Positions 62,375 through 64,000 of a stretch of DNA of 64,000 bases are shown here, in pieces (the first letter of the stretch is position 1; each line of letters opens with the position of its first letter). Source of the DNA: Caballeronia glathei. Its GTDB lineage: Bacteria > Pseudomonadota > Gammaproteobacteria > Burkholderiales > Burkholderiaceae. The translations under genes and the position numbers were made by a program. The notes below the pieces were generated by a model that saw nothing but the letters and a program-made list of their open reading frames with translations, searched no databases and was not told the origin of the DNA. The stretch spans positions 186,001 to 250,000 of the forward strand of contig NZ_JFHC01000002.1 of NCBI RefSeq assembly GCF_000698595.1, read 5' to 3'.

Positions 62375-63097
62375 ATGACTACTCAAATCCTTGTCGTCGA
62401 CGACGACGCCGAGCTGCGCGATCTCCTGCGCGACTATCTGGTCCGGCAGGGCATCGAAGTGTCGGTTCTTCACGACGCCGGCTCGCTCGAGCGGCGCATC
62501 GAACGCGAGCGTCCGGATCTGATCGTGCTCGACCTGATGATGCCGGGCGTGGACGGCCTCACCGCGCTCAGGAAGCTGCGCGCATCGGGCGACGACATCC
62601 CGGTCATCATGCTCACCGCGCGTGCCGACGACGTGGACCGCATCGTCGGTCTGGAGCTCGGCGCCGACGACTACCTCGGCAAGCCGTTCAACCCGCGCGA
62701 GCTGCTCGCGCGCGTGCAGGCCGTGCTGCGCCGCCGCCGCACGATTCCGTCGGCGGCGCCGGAGCAGCGCGAGCCGTTTTCGTTCGGGCGCTTCAGGCTC
62801 GACTTCCAGTCGCGCACGCTGCAGCAGGATGACAAGCCGCTCACGCTGTCGGGCAGCGAATTCGCGCTGCTGAAGATCTTCGTCAACAACCCGATGCGCA
62901 CGCTCACCCGTGAACGTCTGCTGGAGCTGCTCCACGGCCCGGAGTACGACGGCACCGACCGCGGCATCGACGTGCAGGTCTGGCGCCTGCGCCGGATTCT
63001 CGAAACCGACCCGTCCACGCCGCGCTTCATCCAGACGGTGCGCGGCCGCGGCTACGTGTTCGTCCCCGATGGCGAGCAAAATGCGCCGGCCCATTGA
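62375..63097 (+). CDS. OmpR-family response regulator
   Basis: A 240-aa two-domain regulator. The receiver domain (about 1-120) has the acidic pair VVDDDAELR, phosphoacceptor Asp in DLIVLDLMMPGVDG, Thr in IMLTAR and Lys in YLGKPFNPREL. The winged-helix domain (about 140-235) has LSGSEFALLKIFVNNP, GIDVQVWRLRRILE and TVRGRGYVFVPDG. Sequence blocks are closest to E. coli OmpR. The start is ATG 62375 (MTTQILVVDDD); the frame extends to 62324 without conservation. It overlaps the kinase gene by 17-29 bp and is cotranscribed with it. Confidence 0.94.
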   Translation: MTTQILVVDDDAELRDLLRDYLVRQGIEVSVLHDAGSLERRIERERPDLIVLDLMMPGVDGLTALRKLRASGDDIPVIMLTARADDVDRIVGLELGADDYLGKPFNPRELLARVQAVLRRRRTIPSAAPEQREPFSFGRFRLDFQSRTLQQDDKPLTLSGSEFALLKIFVNNPMRTLTRERLLELLHGPEYDGTDRGIDVQVWRLRRILETDPSTPRFIQTVRGRGYVFVPDGEQNAPAH

Positions 63098-64000
63098 TTC
63101 ACTCTTCGGCCGGCTCGTCGTGCTCGTCATCGGCGTGCTGGTCCTCTCACATGTCGCGTGGTTCGCGGTCATCCGCGTCGAGCGCGACCAGAGCCAGACG
63201 CGTTACGCCGTCGAGGAGGCGACCTTCCTCGTCGACGCCGTGCGCCAGCACATCGCCAATTCGCCGAATCAGCCGCTGCCCTCGCGCGTGCGGGTCGTCC
63301 CGCCGACGAGCCCGGATGTGCCCAAGCCCACGCCGACCCCCGCGGACGACGAAGTCCCGCCGCCGCTCGGGCGTTTCCTGGAAGACATCCGCGACCGCCT
63401 GCCGGACGGCACCGACGTGCGCCTGGGCGAGCCCGGCGCGCCGCCGAGCATCTGGGTGCGCGGCGTGAAGGACACCGACTGGATTGTCGTGCCGGTGCAG
63501 CCGCTGCGCCCGCCGCGTTCGCGCGACCGCATGCTGGTCTGGCTCGCGATCATCTTTTCGACGGCCGTCATGGCCGCGCTTCTCGCCGCCTGGCAGTTGC
63601 AGCAGCCGCTGCGCTCGCTCGCGCAGGCGGTCGCGCGCTTCGGCCGCGGTCAGCCGACGCCGCCCGTGCCCGAGCGCGGGCCGCGCGAGCTTCGGCAGCT
63701 GACGCACGGTTTCAATCAGATGGTTCGCGAGGTCTCGCAGACCGACAACGACCGCGCGGTGATGCTTGCAGGCGTCGCGCACGACCTGAAGACGCCGCTC
63801 GCGCGCCTCAGGCTGCGCGCGGAAATGATGGAAGAGGCGAAGATCCGCGACGGCGTCGTGCGCGACGTCGACTCGATGGCGCACATCGTCGATCAGTTTC
63901 TGGTGTTCGCCCACGACCGCGCCGACGGCAGCGAGCCGATCGAAGTGGACCAGCAGTGCGAGAAGGTCGCGCGCACCTACCGCGCGGTCGCGCCGGGCGC
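63069..64000 (+). CDS. EnvZ-like sensor histidine kinase (cut by right edge)
   Basis: The frame is open to the right edge with at least 310 residues. It starts at ATG 63069 or 63081 (MRRPIDSLFGRLVVLV). Two membrane segments (about 8-28 and 152-172 from the second ATG) flank a periplasmic domain with a proline-rich stretch (PPTSPDVPKPTPTP). A HAMP linker and the HisKA box VAHDLKTPLARLRLRAEM follow, with the phosphoacceptor His at 63780-63782. The catalytic ATPase domain lies beyond the window. It pairs with the OmpR-type regulator, whose 3' end it overlaps. The divergent CpxP-like gene hints at envelope-stress sensing. Confidence 0.92.
   Translation, partial: MASKMRRPIDSLFGRLVVLVIGVLVLSHVAWFAVIRVERDQSQTRYAVEEATFLVDAVRQHIANSPNQPLPSRVRVVPPTSPDVPKPTPTPADDEVPPPLGRFLEDIRDRLPDGTDVRLGEPGAPPSIWVRGVKDTDWIVVPVQPLRPPRSRDRMLVWLAIIFSTAVMAALLAAWQLQQPLRSLAQAVARFGRGQPTPPVPERGPRELRQLTHGFNQMVREVSQTDNDRAVMLAGVAHDLKTPLARLRLRAEMMEEAKIRDGVVRDVDSMAHIVDQFLVFAHDRADGSEPIEVDQQCEKVARTYRAVAPG

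Overview
The window is about 66% GC and reads as chromosomal DNA of a Burkholderia sensu lato bacterium (Paraburkholderia/Caballeronia/Trinickia type; Betaproteobacteria). The evidence is the Burkholderia-type porin, the fused glucokinase-HexR regulator, the RibB protein with a dead GTP cyclohydrolase II domain, and densely packed operons with 4-bp ATGA overlaps. I see no prophage, insertion sequence, CRISPR array or integrase. Most of the window is core metabolism, and the unusual items are scattered among it.

Left part (1-27.8 kb). A phosphonopyruvate decarboxylase enters from the left edge. A six-gene purine-catabolism operon follows on the minus strand: xdhA-xdhB-xdhC, an adenine/adenosine deaminase, an NCS2 purine permease and guaD. 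Together these genes import purine bases, deaminate adenine and guanine and oxidise hypoxanthine/xanthine towards urate. After a dispersed repeat come dsbB, an amidase, hemN, a YkgJ-type protein, a Tat-exported DUF1439 protein, uppP, trmB, tRNA-Gly(CCC), yggT, a DUF2520 Rossmann protein, a 53-aa small protein with a perfect ribosome binding site, a PXPV-repeat exported protein and a PLP ammonia-lyase. A minus-strand operon ubiD / L-asparaginase II / LysE-type exporter and a lytic transglycosylase with a long leader complete this part.

Middle part (27.8-50.5 kb). One co-directional minus-strand block carries hemL-ribD-ribE-ribBX-ribH-nusB-aminotransferase (tetrapyrrole and riboflavin synthesis). 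It is followed by an EVE-like protein, a Bcr/CflA exporter, a MscS channel and a prolyl oligopeptidase. A 1-kb cluster of inverted and tandem repeat copies abuts the 3' end of a glucose ABC importer (gtsABCD-like). That importer is divergent from zwf-pgl-glk/hexR. A perfect 19-bp palindrome (ATTGTAGTTAAACTACAAT) in the divergent promoter matches the HexR operator, so uptake, phosphorylation and the first Entner-Doudoroff steps look like one regulon controlled by its own fused kinase-regulator.

Right part (50.5-64 kb). A two-gene operon encodes a MASE1-PAS membrane sensor without an output domain and a three-domain protein: alpha/beta hydrolase with a Cys nucleophile, then a SnoaL-like domain, then an acyl-CoA-binding (ACBP) domain. 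This fusion is the most novel item in the window. Next are a PlpD-like type Vd patatin autotransporter, a trimeric porin and a histidine/arginine-type ABC importer. The binding-protein gene of that importer has shrunk to a 55-codon in-frame remnant. A pirin, a Spy/CpxP-like periplasmic protein and a divergent OmpR/EnvZ-type two-component system finish the window; the kinase runs off the right edge.
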